Origin: Nannochloropsis oceanica
Lineage: Eukaryota; Sar; Eustigmatophyceae; Eustigmatales; Monodopsidaceae
Assembly: GCA_004519485.1 (NCBI GenBank)
Contig: CP038106.1
Location: 755,501 to 819,500 of the forward strand
Direction of reading: 5' to 3'
DNA length: 64,000 nucleotides
This document shows, piece by piece, positions 1 through 10,314 of this stretch; positions within the stretch are counted from its first letter, which is position 1; every line of letters begins with the position of its first letter. The notes beneath the pieces are model-generated. The model had not been told where the DNA came from and ran no database searches. It saw only the letters and a list, made by a program, of their open reading frames with translations. Made by a program: the position numbers and the translations under genes.

Positions 1-1
1 C

Positions 2-2236
2 CTCAAAGCAGTACACGAGGCTTGCCGTGCGTACCTAGAAAAAAAGTACCCGGAATACCTCCCCTTTCTCCCCAAGACCCTGGGGTCGTGCATCGGCGCA
101 GAATTTCGTGATTCAACCCTCCTACTAAACAGCAAGGTCTCCACAACGTTCAAGGCTCGCATGTACTTTAATCTTGTGGTGGGGTTTCATGACGTACCTC
201 TCACGGCGCAGGATAGGAAAACGGCGAAGAAGGGGGCCGCGGCTGGGAAGCTGGAGAAATTCAGTTTGTTGCTCGCGGACACGGTGCGGATTCCGGAGAG
301 TGGCTCGGCAGGGTCAGATGAAAAACTGGCAACAAAGTATGATTATCAGCTTGCGAAGATGATGTGGGAGATTGGGGATGAGGAGGAGGAGGGAGAAGGG
401 GAGGACGAGGACTTGGGGGAGGATGGAGAGCAGGGGAGGAAGGATATGGCGAGTACACGAGCGATTGCGAATATTTTGCCGAGCCGATTGAGAGAGAGAA
501 AACGAGAGGGGGATGACGGACTGACTCAGGGGGAGATTGATAAACAGATGAAGGCGTTGTTGATTCGAAAGATGAAGGAACGGGCAGAGAAGGCGGAGAG
601 GGCGGGGAGGAAGGAGGATGTGGGAGAGGAGGGGGAGGTGGAGGAACTGGTTGCTTATCGATCGACGGAGCAGTATCCGCGGGACATGCGTCCGCATCAA
701 GTGTTTGTGGACATGGAGCGAGAAGCCGTTCTTCTACCTATCCATGGCATGCACGTGCCGTTCCACATCTCCACCATCAAGAACGTGGTACAGCCCGAGC
801 CGGACGCCGCTGCTTACTTGCGGATTAATTTCTATACACCAGGCCAGGCGTTGGGAAAAGATGCCCCGGCGATTATGAGTAAGTTGGTGCAGGCGGTGGG
901 CCAGAAGAATGGGTTTGTGAAGGAGATGCTGTTTCGGTCCTTGGAGCACCGGAGTTTGAATAACGCCTACCGCTTGATCCAAGAGCTGCGGAAGCGGGCG
1001 AGGCAGAGGGAGAAGGACGAGAAAGAAGAGGCAGATCTGGTGGAGCAGGAGAAGATTATGTTGTTGAAGAATCAACGAATTCATAAGCTGCAGGATGTAG
1101 TGATGCGACCCCATATATCAGGGAGAAAGACAATGGGTACATTGGAGGCGCATGCAAACGGGTTGCGGTTCAGAAGTAAGAAGCAGGAGGTGGTGGACAT
1201 CATGTACGCTAATATCCGAAACGCCATTTTCCAGCCGTGTTATTCGGATTTGAACGTGCTGATCCACTTTCACTTGAAAGACCCGATTATGATCAATAAA
1301 AAGAAGGCCCAAGACGTGCAATTCTACACGGAGGTGGTTGAGTCGGTAATTAACATGGAGGGGGCTCGGCGGAGTACTTACGACCCCGATGAGATTGAGG
1401 AGGAGCAGCGGGAGAGGGTGTTGAAGAAAAGGTTGAACGATTTGTTCAAGGACTTCGCACAGAAGGTTCAGCAGGTGGCGCAGGCCCACGATCATCTACT
1501 GGAATTTGATGCGCCTTATCGCGACTTGGCGTTTTCAGGGACCCCGCACAGGGAGATGGTGACGGTGCATTTTTCGGCGCAGTGCATCATGAGTGTGTCG
1601 GAGAGTCCGTTTTTCGTCGTGCCGTTGGATGACATCGAACACGTGCACTTTGAGCGTGTCATGCCGAGCGGGAAGAATTTTGACATGGTAATCATTCAGA
1701 AAGACTTCGACAAGGAGCCCTTGGTCATCAATTCCATTCCTCGGGAACATTTCGTCAAGATCGAGCAGACGCTGTTGGACGTAGAGGTGACATTTACATA
1801 CGGCATGCAATCGTGGAAATGGAAGGAGGTTCTCGCGGGGGCAAAGGAGGATGAGCAGTTTTATGCGACGGTTGACGACGAAGGGGAGGAGAAGGATCCA
1901 GGATGGGCGATTTTCTTGCCGAAGGAAGCGGGAGAGGGGTCGGATAGTGAGGATGATGAAGATGATGACTCTGAGTTTGAGGCGAACAGTGAGAGTGAGG
2001 AAGAGGAGGAAGATGACGAGGATGATAGTGAGTTCGAGGAGGAGGAGGACGAGGACGAGGATGAAAGTGAGCTGGACGAGGAGGAGGAGGAGGAATACGA
2101 AGATGCGGACTGGGAGAAACAGGAGAAGAGATTAATGGCCGAGGACCGGATGAAGGACCAGGGAATGGAGGAGGAGAATCGGAAGCGGCCGTCGGGGAAG
2201 AGTGGAGGGGGTGCGGGTAAGCGCTCGCGACGATGA
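2..2236 (+). CDS. SPT16: FACT complex subunit SPT16 (5' partial)
   Basis: Histone chaperone of the FACT complex, which moves H2A-H2B aside for RNA and DNA polymerases in the nucleus. The frame is open from the first bases of the window (LKAVHEACRAYLEKKYPEYL, then GSCIGAEFRD), so the N-terminal aminopeptidase-like domain lies mostly to the left and only its end is present. Next come the Spt16 middle domain (FVDMEREAVLLPIHGMHVPF; RINFYTPGQALG), a coiled stretch, and the Rtt106-like PH domain (FRSKKQEVVDIMYANIRNAI; DDIEHVHFERVMPSGKNFDM). The tail is the typical long Asp/Glu run from about base 1935, ending in a basic patch. No intron is visible in this part. The ATG at 161 is internal to the protein, not the start. 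Family assignment is very secure. Confidence 0.95.
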   Translation, partial: LKAVHEACRAYLEKKYPEYLPFLPKTLGSCIGAEFRDSTLLLNSKVSTTFKARMYFNLVVGFHDVPLTAQDRKTAKKGAAAGKLEKFSLLLADTVRIPESGSAGSDEKLATKYDYQLAKMMWEIGDEEEEGEGEDEDLGEDGEQGRKDMASTRAIANILPSRLRERKREGDDGLTQGEIDKQMKALLIRKMKERAEKAERAGRKEDVGEEGEVEELVAYRSTEQYPRDMRPHQVFVDMEREAVLLPIHGMHVPFHISTIKNVVQPEPDAAAYLRINFYTPGQALGKDAPAIMSKLVQAVGQKNGFVKEMLFRSLEHRSLNNAYRLIQELRKRARQREKDEKEEADLVEQEKIMLLKNQRIHKLQDVVMRPHISGRKTMGTLEAHANGLRFRSKKQEVVDIMYANIRNAIFQPCYSDLNVLIHFHLKDPIMINKKKAQDVQFYTEVVESVINMEGARRSTYDPDEIEEEQRERVLKKRLNDLFKDFAQKVQQVAQAHDHLLEFDAPYRDLAFSGTPHREMVTVHFSAQCIMSVSESPFFVVPLDDIEHVHFERVMPSGKNFDMVIIQKDFDKEPLVINSIPREHFVKIEQTLLDVEVTFTYGMQSWKWKEVLAGAKEDEQFYATVDDEGEEKDPGWAIFLPKEAGEGSDSEDDEDDDSEFEANSESEEEEEDDEDDSEFEEEEDEDEDESELDEEEEEEYEDADWEKQEKRLMAEDRMKDQGMEEENRKRPSGKSGGGAGKRSRR

Positions 2237-2725
2237 AGGGATGGAGGGTTGAAAGCCTTGTAGGTGGGGGTATTTGGCGGGATGGAGAGGGAAAGGGAGA
2301 GAGGTAAGGATGGCTTGGAGTAGGGTGTGCGTCAGGGAGATGCGAAGAGAGAGACGGGCAGTGGCCCAGGCCTCGAGAAGACGGGTACGATGACAACGAC
2401 GGAGAAGCAAGCAAATAAGTGAAACGTACAGTAGGAGATGAGAGAAATGGGGTAGCCAGACAGGCATACAGACAGAAGAAGAACAGAGGAAAGATGAGAG
2501 TGGAAGAAGAAAAACAGCACGTCGACCATACGATGTGGAGTGCTTGGCAGCAGCGGCAGCATAAGCATTACCACCACCAGCAGCAGCAGGAGGGAAAATT
2601 TAGAAATAGAACAGAGAGAAAAGGAGGACGGTTACAAATTAAGCGCAGTTCTATTCTTTTGTTAGCACTCGTGAAGCACGGTTTACTTTGAGTTGATATC
2701 AATTTTGCACAAGTCCAGCACTACT
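2237..2725. other. convergent spacer SPT16 / small protein
   Basis: This 489-base gap lies between two 3' ends. Its left part is strongly purine-rich on the plus strand, directly after the SPT16 stop. It has a CAG-rich patch near 2545-2590. No conserved coding potential is seen. Confidence 0.5.
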
Positions 2726-3187
2726 CTACCCTCCGCAAGAAGGCTCAGGTACCAAGTCACTTATCGACCCCGTCCGTCGACCACCTGTTCGTTTTCTCCG
2801 AGCAGCACTGGATTTTAAGGCCGCAGTGGCACTCCCACCCCCACCGGCGCCGCGACTAGTAATGCTGTTGCTCTTGGTAAGCTCCTTCTCAAACGTCGGG
2901 TTGATTAAGGATGCAAAGTAGGACTTCACAAACGCCTTCACGCCTCCCATAAGGCGAGAAACGAATCCCTTCTTCTTGTAAACTCGGGTACGGTTGAGGC
3001 CGATGCTGGTGCTAGTTGCTCTCGCTGTCCCCACACTTTTCTTTCCTCGTATGACTGCACCTCCCCGCGCTTTCAGCAGCCCCGACGACGACGATGATGA
3101 CGATAAACACGACCTAGTCCACAGGAATGCCTGGCAGACCATCGATGTCAACACAATCAGGCATAGTATGGGAAAGGCCCCCCTCAT
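2726..3187 (-). CDS. small secreted or plastid-targeted protein, unknown function
   Basis: I do not recognise this 153-residue protein. The chosen start (3187) opens a clear signal peptide, MRGAFPILCLIVLTSMVCQA, followed by FLWTR. A Phe just after the predicted cleavage site, then a Ser/Arg/Lys-rich, acid-poor stretch, is what plastid import in red-lineage algae requires. A secretory or vacuolar fate is not excluded. The middle holds a short amphipathic segment (SRLMGGVKAFVKSYFASLIN) and the tail is basic and Gly/Ser-rich. An in-frame ATG at 3316 would add 43 residues and bury the signal peptide, so 3187 is preferred. It is transcribed divergently from CK2-beta. No intron is needed. Confidence 0.55.
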   Translation of the reverse strand: MRGAFPILCLIVLTSMVCQAFLWTRSCLSSSSSSSGLLKARGGAVIRGKKSVGTARATSTSIGLNRTRVYKKKGFVSRLMGGVKAFVKSYFASLINPTFEKELTKSNSITSRGAGGGGSATAALKSSAARRKRTGGRRTGSISDLVPEPSCGG

Positions 3188-3721
3188 GTCTGCTCTGTCT
3201 GCATAAAGGAAGGAAAGGGGAAGGGATGATGCTTTGTCACGAGATATGGCTTTTTCTCCTAGTGGTGCTATTCGCATGCCGCCCATGAAAGCTACGCCTC
3301 CACTATCCCGCGACAAGACGACATTGAACAGGCTGAGCTCGTCATGGGAATGTTTTGAAGATGTCTTTGGGTTGCCTTGCGGCGCCAGAGGGCCTTCTAG
3401 AGACAGACGAAGAGGGTTCCCCGTCTCGGCCCTCGTCGCCCACCGTTGGATTCCCCTCGGAACACCCGGATCTTTGCCGAACGATCAAACTCCCCTTCCC
3501 ACCCCCCCCCCACACATCACATGCATTCCACCACCACTTTCACACACCATGACTAAACACGAACATATTTCTTATATCCTAACCCTGCTATCCACATAAC
3601 AACAGGCGGCGCAAGCCCAAGTGCGGAAGAGAGAGGCCTCGCAACCCCCTGACTAGATCGTCTACCTCCCCCCCGCCAAAAAAAGACCCTCGACGTAGCT
3701 ATCGTCTAACCAACCACAGTT
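3188..3721. promoter_or_regulatory. divergent intergenic region
   Basis: This 534-base region between the small targeted protein (left, minus) and CK2-beta (right, plus) must hold both promoters and 5' UTRs. It is pyrimidine-rich near 3490-3545. No confident TATA box or other element was identified. Confidence 0.4.
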
Positions 3722-5312
3722 ATGTCAGACGACTCATCGCACTCGTCAGGTATGTTTGAACCCGTGCTTGATGTAGAAATGGACTTTCGAAAGGCTTTCA
3801 TCCGGCCCTGTTCTTATTGCTAATTCCTCCCCTCTTTTCTCTGCCCTACCAGACGATTCTGGGGCGTCCTGGATAACTTCTTTCTGCCAGGAGCAGCAGA
3901 ACCAGTTCTTTTGCGAGGTAGAGCGGGCATTCATAGAGGATGGATGTAAGTGTCTTCGAGAGGAGGATGGGAAGGAGGGAGGGAGCTCGGAGATGGCGCA
4001 AATTCGGGCCGATCCACTGACCCTTCCCATGCACCTCCCTCGCAAACAGTCAACCTTTACGGTTTGCGGCCATACGTGAAGCATTTTAAGGAGTCGCTGG
4101 ACATCATATTGGATAAAAAATCTCATTGTACGTGAAAAAGAGGATCAGCTTGGGTTTATCATCTGTCGAGAGTCTGACTCACATCACCTACCCACAGCCG
4201 AGGACGATGGCGAAGACCAAGGAGAATACCAAGAGAACGCCGAACTTCTTTACGGCATGATACACGCCCGCTATATAATTACAATGCACGGTATGGAGAC
4301 AATGGTACGTGAAGATCTTGCGCTTACGTTGCTGGAGAGGGAAGTCGGAGAGGGAATGCGGGAAAACACCTGCGTTCAATTCGAGTCACCCAGTTTCCTA
4401 CTTACATCTCTTCACCTTTTCCACAGAGTCGGAAATATGACAGGAAGGACTTTGGGCAGTGCCCGCGGATAATGTGCGAGGGCCAAGCAGTTGTGCCGGT
4501 ACGTTGATGAGAATAGAGAGAGACAATTTGGGGAATGCTTACTTCCTACTCTTCGGTAATCCTATCTCCCACCTTTCCTAACACACACCCACGCCGTCTC
4601 TCAATGTACTTTCAGCTTGGCACAAAGGATGACCCCTACCAGGACCTGGTCCGGATCTTTTGTCCCAGGTGCCAGCAGGTGTACAATCCACCGGCCTTCA
4701 TAGGCAGCAGGAGCGGTAGCGGAGGAGGAGGAGGAGGAGGAGGGCGCAACAGCTGCGGACAAAGACGACAGCGACAAGGCTCTTCCTCCCCTTCCTCCTC
4801 GTCGAGCAGCTCCAGCAGCAGCAGCGTAATTGGCGTCATACGTAAGTCTTCCGTGTCCTTTCCACCACAATAACATTGAGAGGCATCCGTTCACTCTCAC
4901 ACCTCTAAATCCATCTCCTCCTCTCCGTCACCCAGGTATGGACGCGGCCTTCATCGGCACCACTTTTCCCCACCTCTTTTTCATGACCTTTGAGAATAAG
5001 ATCCCTCCACCTGCTCGAGACGTTTATGTGCCCCGCGTTTTCGGCTTCAAACTTCACGAGACCAACAAAAGCAGAGTATTCCCGACCCTCCTCCCTGTGC
5101 CCGTCTCCACACCGACGATCCCTGCCGGCCCACATCCACCAAAAGGCGCCGACGGTACCGCAGCAGCAGCAGGTGGAGGGAATAGGGGAGAAGGGGCAGC
5201 AGGAGCAGCCAATAAAGAAGAGGCGTACGTGATGGTCGGAAGCGACGACACAAGCGCACTGGCCCATTTAGTCAAGCACCACAAAAGGAAGCGCGTAGAC
5301 GGTGAACGATGA
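3722..5312 (+). CDS. CK2B: casein kinase II regulatory subunit beta (7 exons)
   Basis: Regulatory subunit of protein kinase CK2; it dimerises through a zinc finger and docks the catalytic alpha subunits. Exons joined by frame: 3722-3749, 3853-3945, 4050-4127, 4198-4304, 4427-4498, 4616-4841, 4936-5312, giving 326 residues. Family landmarks run in order: SWITSFCQEQQNQFFCEVER, FNLYGLRPYV, the acidic loop EDDGEDQGEY, LLYGMIHARYI, and zinc cysteines in FGQCPRIMC and FCPRCQQVY. GMDAAFIGTTFPHLFFM and VPRVFGFKLH close the core. The usual length is about 215; the excess is a Gly/Ser-rich insert of about 45 residues after the second cysteine pair and a Pro/Ala/Gly-rich C-terminal extension of about 80. 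Introns are 67-117 bases with donors GTATGT, GTAAGT or GTACGT. Confidence 0.93.
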
Positions 5313-6347
5313 CGACGTGTTGGCAACAGCGGCAATCAAACATGAAAAAAAATAGAAATGTATCAATGTGTGTCTTAGGCGTTAACAACGATCATACGTG
5401 AGAAAACGAGCATGACGGCGAAACCCTCCTCTCCTTTGTGGTACCCTGCTGTGGGTGGTGGATGGGAGCACTTGGCTGTAGTGTGTTGAAAGAGTGTGCC
5501 AGTAAAACCCCACCACAGCTGAACAATTTATACCATGGACGGAAAAGAAGAAAAAGAAACAAGCCCGAATCATGCAACTTGCTCGTTCATTTCTGAGTTG
5601 TTTGCGTGTTTTTTTGGCATTTGCCCGTATACGTACGTGCCCAGAACAACCTTTCAGGTGCATGACTGGTCATACTTCGTCAGTCGAGGACATCATCGCT
5701 GGATGGCTAGTGGTGAGGGAGGCCTCTTGTCTCCTGCCCCTTACGCCATCTTCCCATGCGTAAGAAGACTCTATGTGCAGGCATGAGAATGCAGAGGAGT
5801 ATAGGGTGGGTATGGGAATGCGTGTCTGACTTTGGTTGGTTTAATTTTATGCTTTCACGCAGCACCACTCACCCCTTCTTCCTCCCCTCCTCCCTCTCTT
5901 TTTCTTCTCTTCCCCTAACATAGGTAAGGCACAAAGGCAACAATACTTGGACCGAGTGGTTGTCATCAGCTGCGTGACACACATTCGGAAAGAGAGATAG
6001 ACGTCACTGTATTGGGATCGGGTGGAGGAGAGAGGGCTAGCAACTGCGGAGTGTCCGCGGTGTGCGGCGGGAAGCATGCAGGGGGGAGAGCAGCGACGGG
6101 CAGCCCGTCATCATCCATTGAGCATTAACTCATTGAAGGGGCATGGAGGCACATTACACAATATTCATGAGGAATGGGCGTAGCATAGATTATTATGGAG
6201 TTTGTTCCTGGAAAGCCCCTTGGCTTGCGGTTCTGTGGCGATGACGATGTGGCCCCCTTACCCCTTCTATGTCTTACTTTTTCAACTTTCCTTTTCCTTA
6301 TATTCCTTCCCCACCTCGCTCACAGTTTTTCTTCTAGCCAGGGGAAA
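5313..6347. other. intergenic region CK2B / eL24
   Basis: This is a 1035-base gap between two plus-strand genes. It should hold the CK2B 3' UTR and the eL24 promoter and leader. A pyrimidine-rich stretch ending in CAG (about 6265-6341), six bases before the eL24 ATG, looks like a 3' splice site and may end a leader intron. The short open frames inside show no conserved features. Confidence 0.4.
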
Positions 6348-7197
6348 ATGGTGATTAAGACAGACATGTGCAGCTTCTCGGAGTACCGGGTACGTAAAGG
6401 GTCGGGCAGTGGGCAGGAGGAAGGGAAAGAGTAGGGGGTGCCTTCGATCTTGTCACGCCACGCCTATTCGTCCTTTTTGCTCGTTATCTGCTTTATAGTA
6501 GTGCGAATAGCAGAGCATATACTGTACTTCTCATCATCCTCCCTCCCGTCTCTTTGTAGGTGTACCCCGGACATGGCATTCGATTCGTGCGCCGTGACAG
6601 TGCCACCCTCGTCTTCTCCACCGCCAAGACCAAGGGCCTGTACAACCAACGCAAGAAGGCCGCCCGCCTCGTTTGGACGCAAGGCTGGCGCCGACTGCAC
6701 AAGAAGATCAAGGTGGAGGAGGTGCAAAAGCGTCGTAGCCGAAGGACGACCAAGTTCCAGCGGGCGATCGTGGGGGCTTCCTTGGATGAGATCAAGAAGA
6801 AGCGTGCCCAGAAACCGGCGGGTACGTTTTATCCTTGAAGCACGGTTATGGGAAAAGAAATAAAAGGATGGAGAGGGAGCTGTCATGATCTTTGGGGTAG
6901 AGGAGGGAGCTGTCATGATGTTTCCGAATGATCATTATTTTGAATCTTGTATATGTGCCTTGTGCTTACGTGTCTCGTAAAAACCAACCCCTTACCCCTC
7001 AATTCCCTCCATCGTATCACCCACCCACAACAGAGCGTAGCGCTCAGCGTGAGGCGGCCTTAAAAGAGGTGAAGGAGCGCGCGAAGGCCCTCAAGGCGAA
7101 GCAGGCTAAGAACAAGTCTGCCGGCGGCGCCGCCGGGGGCAGCAAGCAGGCCAGCAAGACCAAGACGGCGGTCAAGGCGCGTGGCACCCAGCGTTAA
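6348..7197 (+). CDS. RPL24: 60S ribosomal protein eL24
   Basis: Large-subunit ribosomal protein of the cytosolic ribosome. Exons: 6348-6389, 6560-6821, 7034-7197, giving 155 residues, close to the animal length (157). The N-terminal domain reads MCSFSEYR then VYPGHGIRFVRRDSATLVFS; the conserved core continues WTQGWRRLHKK and RRTTKFQRAIVGASLDEIKK, with a Lys/Ala-rich C-terminal helix. The start is the ATG at 6348, giving MVIKTDMCSFS, a few residues longer than usual. Both introns begin GTACGT. The second cysteine of the archaeal-type zinc finger is not evident, as in many eukaryotic eL24 proteins. Confidence 0.95.
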
Positions 7198-7574
7198 GAA
7201 ACCTCTAGGAGGAATATGAGAGGAGTGATGAGAAAAGGGATGGGAGGAGGAAGGGTTGAAGCCGTGAGGTGTCTTCATGGATTGTTTGAGAGGAGGAAAC
7301 CCCAACCAGTTGGCTAAGGAGTGACTATTCCAAGGGTGGCCAAAGGAAAGGGAAACCCTACAAGAAGAACACTTGGAAGTCAGAAATGACGACGGGAGGT
7401 AGAACCATTGAGTCGGACGACGCTACTTCCACTGTTATTTTCTGCTTTTCGACCGATGGCTGTTCGGCGTGGGGTGTGTGCGAACGGCCTTTTTCTTATC
7501 TTGACTTTATTACCCCTCCAGACCTCACTATCATTCCTTCCCTCCCTCCCTACCCCCTCTCCCCTTTCCTGCAT
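7198..7574. other. convergent spacer eL24 / THOC5
   Basis: This 377-base spacer sits between two 3' ends. It is purine-rich on the plus strand after the eL24 stop and pyrimidine-rich (purine-rich on the minus strand) next to THOC5. Nothing else is recognised. Confidence 0.45.
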
Positions 7575-9875
7575 CTAACGAGGAAGCAAAAGGGCACAAT
7601 GTACATCAAATGTGTACGTACTCCTCCTCCTATCTTTTCCCCACCTCAACCTTCCCCCCCCCCGTCCCCTCCCATCCCCCCTGGAATTAAGCCCATTCAA
7701 ACAAAACAACAACTTATGCAACTGCTGCACCAGCTGGCAATTATTCCTTCCCTCCATCCATCCTTCCATGAGCAGCTCCTCGTAGTGCGCATTCACTTCG
7801 AGAAGTACATGGGAGAAGGTATCCCGGAAAGACGATTCTTGGGCGAGTTCAGACGAGGACGAGGAGGAGGAACAGGGGGAAAGACGGAAGCGCGGCGGAC
7901 GGATGGGGTACTCAGGCATGACCTCCACCAGCACCTTGACCACCGCCCCCCCTCCTGCCCCTGCCTTGTCCCTCCTTCCTCCCCCTCCCCCTGATCCTCC
8001 TTCCCCCTCCTTCGTCAAGGTAATTTCGAAATAGCGGGCTCCCGCCCGTTCCCATGCGTCCTCGGGCCCCCCTCCACCCCCACCTCCTCCTCCTCCTACC
8101 CCTGCCGAAGCACTTCCCAGCTGCTGTCGAGATGACGCCATTTCGCGCCCATTTCCTTCTTTACCTTCCTTTCCTCCTCCTCCATTCTCCTCCTCCACCG
8201 TCATGCCAACATTCACAATCGCCTCCTCTTCCCTCCCTCCCCCCCCCCCCCCCCCCTCTGCCCCGTGCACTCCACACGACACCTCTGCGAAGGGGTCATC
8301 CCTGATACCCGCTTCTCTTCCTTCCTCCTCCTCCCCCAATACCGCTGCCAAGCTCACCTCCACAAACGAAGCGACGGTCCAGGCGCCACCTGCTCCTACT
8401 CTTATCCCTCCCTCCTTCCCTGCCTCCCGGGGATTCAAATTCAGATTTGTTAAAACCTTGTCCAGCAGCCGTTGGGCCCTGAGTCTTACTCTCAACCGAT
8501 TGAAAATGCACGTCGATGTGTATGCGGCACCTAAATCCATTAAATGAGGGGGAAAGGGTGATGTCCCTCCTAACCAGGAAAGCCACATGAAGGCCATTGG
8601 ATGCCCTGCGATACTGATGCTGTTGCTGCTGCTGCCACTGGTTTTCTTAGCGGTCGAAGTCCGACGCTTTTTGGTCGGTTTGAGGAGTGTCGACGACGAG
8701 GAGGAGGAGAATGAGGAGGTAGGGGCGATGAAGGATGAGGAGGAGGAGGAAGAGGAGGAAGGGGAGACTCCGCCAGTGTCCCCGGGAAGGAGGTTGACCA
8801 GGGCGTGTGGATGACGCCCCGGGGCAGCCACGAGCAATTCTCTTGTGCCCATCGCGAAGTAAAAGAGGAGGACGTCCTTCTGTACATCTTCCCCCATCTT
8901 CTCTTCGCCCTCCAACGGTGAAAATTCTAGCTTAATGGCCCGGGTATCCACGACTGTAACTACTGCCGTCCCAACCCCTCCGTCCTCTCCTTCCTCCCCA
9001 TCCACCTCCATCCCACTACTCCCTGCCTGCTTACTCACCAACAGCGCTGCTTCCGTGCCCACAACCACGAGGGAGGGAGGGAGGAGAGTCCCTTCTTGTT
9101 CTTGCGAAGCACAAGCGATTATAGATACCGACACCTGGCTTTCCTCCGGGTCAAAAGCCTGTGCATATGCATGCAGCCTCCCCAACAAAATAAATAAAGC
9201 TTGCGGTAATGCTCTCAAATCATCCACAGAAAAACCACCAAAAGGTACAGCGACAGGGATGTCGGGCATGCGCTCCTGAATACCTCTACAGAGGGCGTCT
9301 AACTCTTCGATCTGACGCGGAAGGGTCGTGCCGAGCATGTCGCGCAATTTGCTTAACTCCTCCGCAAGCGCCGCACGCTTGGTTTGGGCATCGGCATGCT
9401 CTTGATGCAGTCTCAGACGCGTTTCTTTCTCTGCGCGGAGGGTCTCCATGTTTTGACGGTGTTCCTCCATTGAAAGGAGTCGGCCTTCCCCATCCGCTCC
9501 TTCGGTCAAGCCAGGTAGGAGTGGCACACCTTCCTCCCGCTCCATCTTGGCTAGCTCTTTCAAGGGAAAGTCGCGCAGAGTTTGGATGGTCCGTTGCAGG
9601 TGATCTTTCTCATACAGCAGATTTTGAAGCTGTAGATGTCGCTCGTCCACCTCCCGCTTCTTGGCTTGCATCTCGGCCCGGCAGCACTCCACCGCTACTG
9701 CGCTTTCCCGTGCTAGACCCTTATATTCTATCAAAGCGACTGCTGCCTCCGTGACGAGCTCCTGTAACTCCCCCTTGGGTAAGGCAAGGTTGTCGTCATT
9801 CAGCCACGCGGCTTTAAGTTGATGCACAAGCCCGGTAAAGTCCTCGTGGACAGCGCGTATCGTTGAGCCCACCAT
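7575..9875 (-). CDS. THOC5: THO complex subunit 5 (THOC5/FMIP family)
   Basis: Subunit of the THO/TREX complex that couples transcription to nuclear mRNA export. The single-exon product is 766 residues. The N-terminal third is coiled coil and carries the family signature around HLQLQNLLYEKDHLQRTIQ; a second helical block follows (MLGTTLPRQIEELDALCRG). The C-terminal half has the THOC5-like beta region, seen in RYFEITLTKEGEGG, VEVMPEYPIRPPRFRLSP and LLEVNAHYEELLMEGW. Ser-, Gly- and Lys-rich low-complexity inserts separate the blocks. Start chosen at the first ATG (MVGSTIRAVHEDF). THOC6 or THOC7 are excluded by the signature. The Ser/Gly tracts create open antisense frames that are not genes. 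Confidence 0.85.
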   Translation of the reverse strand: MVGSTIRAVHEDFTGLVHQLKAAWLNDDNLALPKGELQELVTEAAVALIEYKGLARESAVAVECCRAEMQAKKREVDERHLQLQNLLYEKDHLQRTIQTLRDFPLKELAKMEREEGVPLLPGLTEGADGEGRLLSMEEHRQNMETLRAEKETRLRLHQEHADAQTKRAALAEELSKLRDMLGTTLPRQIEELDALCRGIQERMPDIPVAVPFGGFSVDDLRALPQALFILLGRLHAYAQAFDPEESQVSVSIIACASQEQEGTLLPPSLVVVGTEAALLVSKQAGSSGMEVDGEEGEDGGVGTAVVTVVDTRAIKLEFSPLEGEEKMGEDVQKDVLLFYFAMGTRELLVAAPGRHPHALVNLLPGDTGGVSPSSSSSSSSSFIAPTSSFSSSSSSTLLKPTKKRRTSTAKKTSGSSSNSISIAGHPMAFMWLSWLGGTSPFPPHLMDLGAAYTSTCIFNRLRVRLRAQRLLDKVLTNLNLNPREAGKEGGIRVGAGGAWTVASFVEVSLAAVLGEEEEGREAGIRDDPFAEVSCGVHGAEGGGGGGGREEEAIVNVGMTVEEENGGGGKEGKEGNGREMASSRQQLGSASAGVGGGGGGGGGGPEDAWERAGARYFEITLTKEGEGGSGGGGGRRDKAGAGGGAVVKVLVEVMPEYPIRPPRFRLSPCSSSSSSSELAQESSFRDTFSHVLLEVNAHYEELLMEGWMEGRNNCQLVQQLHKLLFCLNGLNSRGDGRGRGGGRLRWGKDRRRSTYTFDVHCALLLPR

Positions 9876-10314
9876 GATCTGGACGCTGTAATCATGGTGA
9901 TGATGGTGATGATGGAGGGTTAGGAGGCCTTTAGTTGGGGATTGCAGGGCAGCTTATTAAATGAAAGGACAATGCTCTATCTAGCTCCTGCCTGCGTGTT
10001 GGTTTCTGAGTGGGGATATGATGGTCAGGGCTCCTAGAAGGAGGCCTGACAGGGGGGGAGGTAGCGAAAGGCGAAGACGACTCGTCGGATGCGCGTGCGA
10101 ATTATCAACCATGGTGGTTCTTTCTCCGAAGCTCAAGCACCAGCTCATTTCTCATAACCCAAGAAAGCGCGGCAACCCGTCACCCTCTCCCCCGTCCTTG
10201 ACACCGACAGAGATGGTGATGTTCTGGCCCTACAGCTGGATAAACCCAAAAACCCTCCTTATCCCCACGACAGTGAGAACTTGCCCCCCACACACATCAC
10301 GCTAAAAAAATAGC
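9876..10314. promoter_or_regulatory. divergent promoter region THOC5 / HIG1 gene
   Basis: This 439-base region between two start codons contains a short imperfect TGATGG repeat (about 9893-9916). No specific promoter element was identified. Confidence 0.4.

Noticed and set aside
1794-2414. Minus-strand frame of 206 aa rich in Pro and Ser
   Set aside because: Antisense of the SPT16 acidic tail and its purine-rich 3' region.
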